From assembly GCA_005881085.1 (NCBI GenBank), contig VBGU01000149.1, positions 1 to 6,197 on the forward strand: a stretch of 6,197 nucleotides of DNA. Reading direction: 5' to 3'. The notes below the pieces were generated by a model, which ran no database searches, was not told where the DNA came from, and was given only the letters and a program-made list of their open reading frames with translations. Shown here one piece after another: positions 4,597 through 6,197 of the stretch. Made by a program: the position numbers and the translations under genes. Position 1 is the first letter of the stretch. Each line of letters opens with the position of its first letter. The stretch comes from Chloroflexota bacterium (GTDB lineage Bacteria > Chloroflexota > Limnocylindria > P2-11E).

Positions 4597-5981
4597 TGGC
4601 CACGTACGACATCGCGATACTTGGCGGCGGCCCGGGCGGATACGTCGCGGCCCTGCACGCCGCCGTGAAGGGCGCAAAGGTCGCCCTCGTCGAGCGCGAT
4701 CGCGTCGGCGGCATCTGTGTGACGGTCGGATGCATACCCTCGAAGGCACTCCTCGATTCGAGCCATGCCTACTGGCTCACGACGCACGGTGAGGACCACG
4801 GGATCCACGTCGATGGCGCGCGCTTCGAGCTCCCGAAGGCGGTCGCGCGTAAGGATCGGGTCGTCGCTCAGCTCGTCTCCGGGGTCGAAGCGCTCCTGAA
4901 AGGCCGAAAGGCCGATCTCATCAAAGGCGAGGGGACCTTCGTGTCGCCGACCCAGCTCCGGGTCGGCAGCCAGACCATCGACGCGAAGGCTCTGATCGTC
5001 GCGACGGGCTCGAAGGTCGGGACGCCTCCGATCAAGGGACTCGCGGAGGCGAAGCCCCTCGACAACGTGGGCGCCCTCGCGCTCACGGAGATCCCGAAGC
5101 GTCTCATCGTCATCGGCGGCGGTGCGATCGGGCTCGAGCTCGGCACCTTCTTTTCGGAGATCGGGAGCGACGTGACCGTCCTCGAGATGCTGCCGCAGCC
5201 GATCGCGTATGCCGATCCCGAGCTCGTGCGTCTCCTCGTGCGCGCGCTCGAGCAGCGCGGTGTCAAGGTTCGGGTGAACGCCAAGGTCACAGAGGTGAAG
5301 CGCACCGGGCCCATCGTCACGGTGAACGCCGAGATCGACGGGAAGCAGGAATCGTTCGAGGGTGAGCACGTCCTCCTCGGGGCCGGCCGGGTCGCGAACC
5401 TTTCGGGTGTCGAGCAGGCTGGCCTCACCACGAACCGCCTCGGCGTCACCGTCGATGACCGCATGCGCACGAACATCCCTGGCGTGTGGGCGATCGGTGA
5501 CTGCATCGGCGATCCGCGCGCGCCGAAGCTTGCGCACGTCGCGTCGACGCAGGGCGAGGTCGCGGTCGACACCATCCTCGGGGAGGACACAACGATGGAC
5601 TACGACGTCGTGCCGAACGTCGTGTACACGCATCCAGAGATCGCGCAGGTCGGGCTCACTGAGGCGCAGGCGAAGGAGAAGTACGGGGCCGACATAAAGG
5701 CCGCGCGCTACAACTTCCGCAGTTCAGGCCGCGCGCTCGCACTTGGCGAGGCGGACGGGCTCACGAAGATCATCACGGCGGGCAAGGACCAGCGGATCGT
5801 CGGCGTACACATCGTCGGCCCGCAGGCGAGCGAGCTGATCGCCGAGGCGACGCTCGCGATGCGCCTGGAGGCGACCGTCGAAGATGTGATCGCGACGATC
5901 CACGCGCATCCCACGCTGGCCGAGACCTTCCGCGAGGCGGCGCTCTCAGCGGCCGGTCGGCCGATCCACTCCGCGCGCTAG
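4596..5981 (+). CDS. lpdA: Dihydrolipoamide dehydrogenase (E3 component)
   Basis: A 461-residue FAD flavoprotein that reoxidises dihydrolipoamide of 2-oxoacid dehydrogenase or glycine-cleavage complexes with NAD+ in the cytoplasm; usual length. The FAD site is ILGGGPGGYVAA (8-19). The redox disulfide is Cys41/Cys46 in GGICVTVGCIPSKALL, where VT replaces the usual LN and Ile replaces Thr. The NAD site is VIGGGAIGLELG (172-183), and the second FAD contact is WAIGDC (298-303). The dimerisation domain holds YTHPEIAQVGLTE (344-356) and the catalytic pair His438-Glu443 in HAHPTLAETFREAA. All key residues are present, and there is no C-terminal Cys pair, so it is not mercuric reductase. The GTG start overlaps the HExxH gene's TAG by one base with no good Shine-Dalgarno sequence, implying coupling. 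No E1 or E2 gene is in view, so its complex is unknown. The stop lies in CTAG, shared with the convergent gene. Confidence 0.95.
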   Translation: MATYDIAILGGGPGGYVAALHAAVKGAKVALVERDRVGGICVTVGCIPSKALLDSSHAYWLTTHGEDHGIHVDGARFELPKAVARKDRVVAQLVSGVEALLKGRKADLIKGEGTFVSPTQLRVGSQTIDAKALIVATGSKVGTPPIKGLAEAKPLDNVGALALTEIPKRLIVIGGGAIGLELGTFFSEIGSDVTVLEMLPQPIAYADPELVRLLVRALEQRGVKVRVNAKVTEVKRTGPIVTVNAEIDGKQESFEGEHVLLGAGRVANLSGVEQAGLTTNRLGVTVDDRMRTNIPGVWAIGDCIGDPRAPKLAHVASTQGEVAVDTILGEDTTMDYDVVPNVVYTHPEIAQVGLTEAQAKEKYGADIKAARYNFRSSGRALALGEADGLTKIITAGKDQRIVGVHIVGPQASELIAEATLAMRLEATVEDVIATIHAHPTLAETFREAALSAAGRPIHSAR

Positions 5982-6197
5982 TCGCTCTGAAAGCGGACGT
6001 CTATGGCGCCATCTTTGTCCGCTTTGCGGATCTCGATCTGCGGCGCGCCCCGCTCCCGGAGTGACGCGTAACGCCACTCGGTGTCGGCGATGTCGGTGGT
6101 TCCGATGATGACCAACGCGATGCCGATCGCGCCATTCGCGTGATCGGCAGCGGCACCGCTCGGTACGCGGAACTCGCGCGGGGTGAGGTCCTCGATG
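5978..6197 (-). CDS. Unrecognised protein, C-terminal 72 residues (5' end cut by the window)
   Basis: On the minus strand a frame is open from 6196 down to TAG at 5980-5978, with no start codon needed because the gene continues past the right edge. It encodes IEDLTPREFRVPSGAAADHA, then NGAIGIALVIIGTTDIADTE, WRYASLRERGAPQIEIRKAD and KDGAIDVRFQSD. Codon third positions are mainly G or C, as in the neighbours, which supports coding. There is a short hydrophobic stretch AIGIALVIIG that looks like a buried strand or helix rather than a membrane anchor, and a charged end. I do not recognise a family. It is convergent with lpd and overlaps it by 4 bases. Confidence 0.65.
   Translation of the reverse strand, partial: IEDLTPREFRVPSGAAADHANGAIGIALVIIGTTDIADTEWRYASLRERGAPQIEIRKADKDGAIDVRFQSD
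5990..6025. terminator. 9-bp inverted repeat after lpd, possible bidirectional terminator inside the convergent gene
   Basis: AAAGCGGAC (5990-5998) and GTCCGCTTT (6017-6025) are perfect inverted repeats around an 18-base loop. The loop itself contains the 10-bp palindrome ATGGCGCCAT (6003-6012). The stem has AAA on the left and TTT on the right, so it would look alike from both directions. It begins 9 bases after the lpd stop, but lies within the coding end of the minus-strand gene (residues KADKDG to DVRF). The T-tract is short and the loop long, so the terminator role is tentative. Confidence 0.4.

Noticed and set aside
4512..5633. Long minus-strand open frame (373 codons) opposite lpd
   Set aside because: It is antisense to a clear lpd with all motifs. 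The translation is His/Arg/Asp-rich without domains, as expected from GC-biased codons on the other strand.
3911..5981. Mercury resistance (mer) operon: HMA protein (MerP-like) plus flavin disulfide reductase (MerA-like)
   Set aside because: The reductase has the Lpd C-terminus with HPTLAE (His438-Glu443) and no C-terminal vicinal cysteines. There is no MerT or MerR, and the HMA protein is a lipoprotein.

Overview
This is a gene-dense, GC-rich bacterial chromosomal segment. Codon third positions are mostly G or C, GTG and TTG starts are frequent, and the genes are ordinary metabolic, transport and stress genes. There is no rRNA, tRNA, CRISPR array, transposase or integrase, and no sign of a mobile element. 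The style (GC-rich, alternative starts, several genes without a Shine-Dalgarno sequence, a lipoprotein with a classical lipobox) would fit an uncultivated Chloroflexota or Actinomycetota-like lineage. That placement is a low-confidence inference, because no marker gene is present.

Left part, plus strand (1-2270). The window opens in the last ~100 codons of an acetyl-CoA synthetase (acs), with the conserved C-terminal acetylation-site lysine. A 366-base gap follows. It holds a GC-rich inverted repeat, a pair of direct repeats 22 bp apart and a candidate promoter. Next is a 516-residue MFS transporter of the metabolite:H+ symporter type, started at TTG behind a strong Shine-Dalgarno sequence and ended by a very good 12-bp hairpin terminator. 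The pair suggests uptake of an organic acid and its activation to a CoA ester, but the substrate is not readable from sequence.

Middle part, minus strand (2271-3554). A protein with two tandem GNAT acetyltransferase domains is followed 39 bases later by a 67-residue single-pass membrane protein. The stop codon of the latter sits one base from the convergent terminator.

Right part, plus strand (3689-5981). A 60-residue CsbD-like stress protein has a perfect Shine-Dalgarno sequence. A tightly overlapped three-gene run follows: a lipoprotein with a heavy-metal-associated (HMA) domain, a small HExxH protein whose best start is a CTG overlapping the previous stop, and a dihydrolipoamide dehydrogenase (lpd) whose GTG shares a base with the preceding stop. 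A strong hairpin covers the lipoprotein start codon. The window ends in the C-terminal 72 codons of an unrecognised minus-strand gene, whose stop shares the palindrome CTAG with the lpd stop.

I do not see a clear new defence or mobile system. The parts most worth a second look are the HMA-lipoprotein / HExxH / lpd run with its unusual start signals, the hairpin over the lipoprotein start, and the repeats in front of the transporter.
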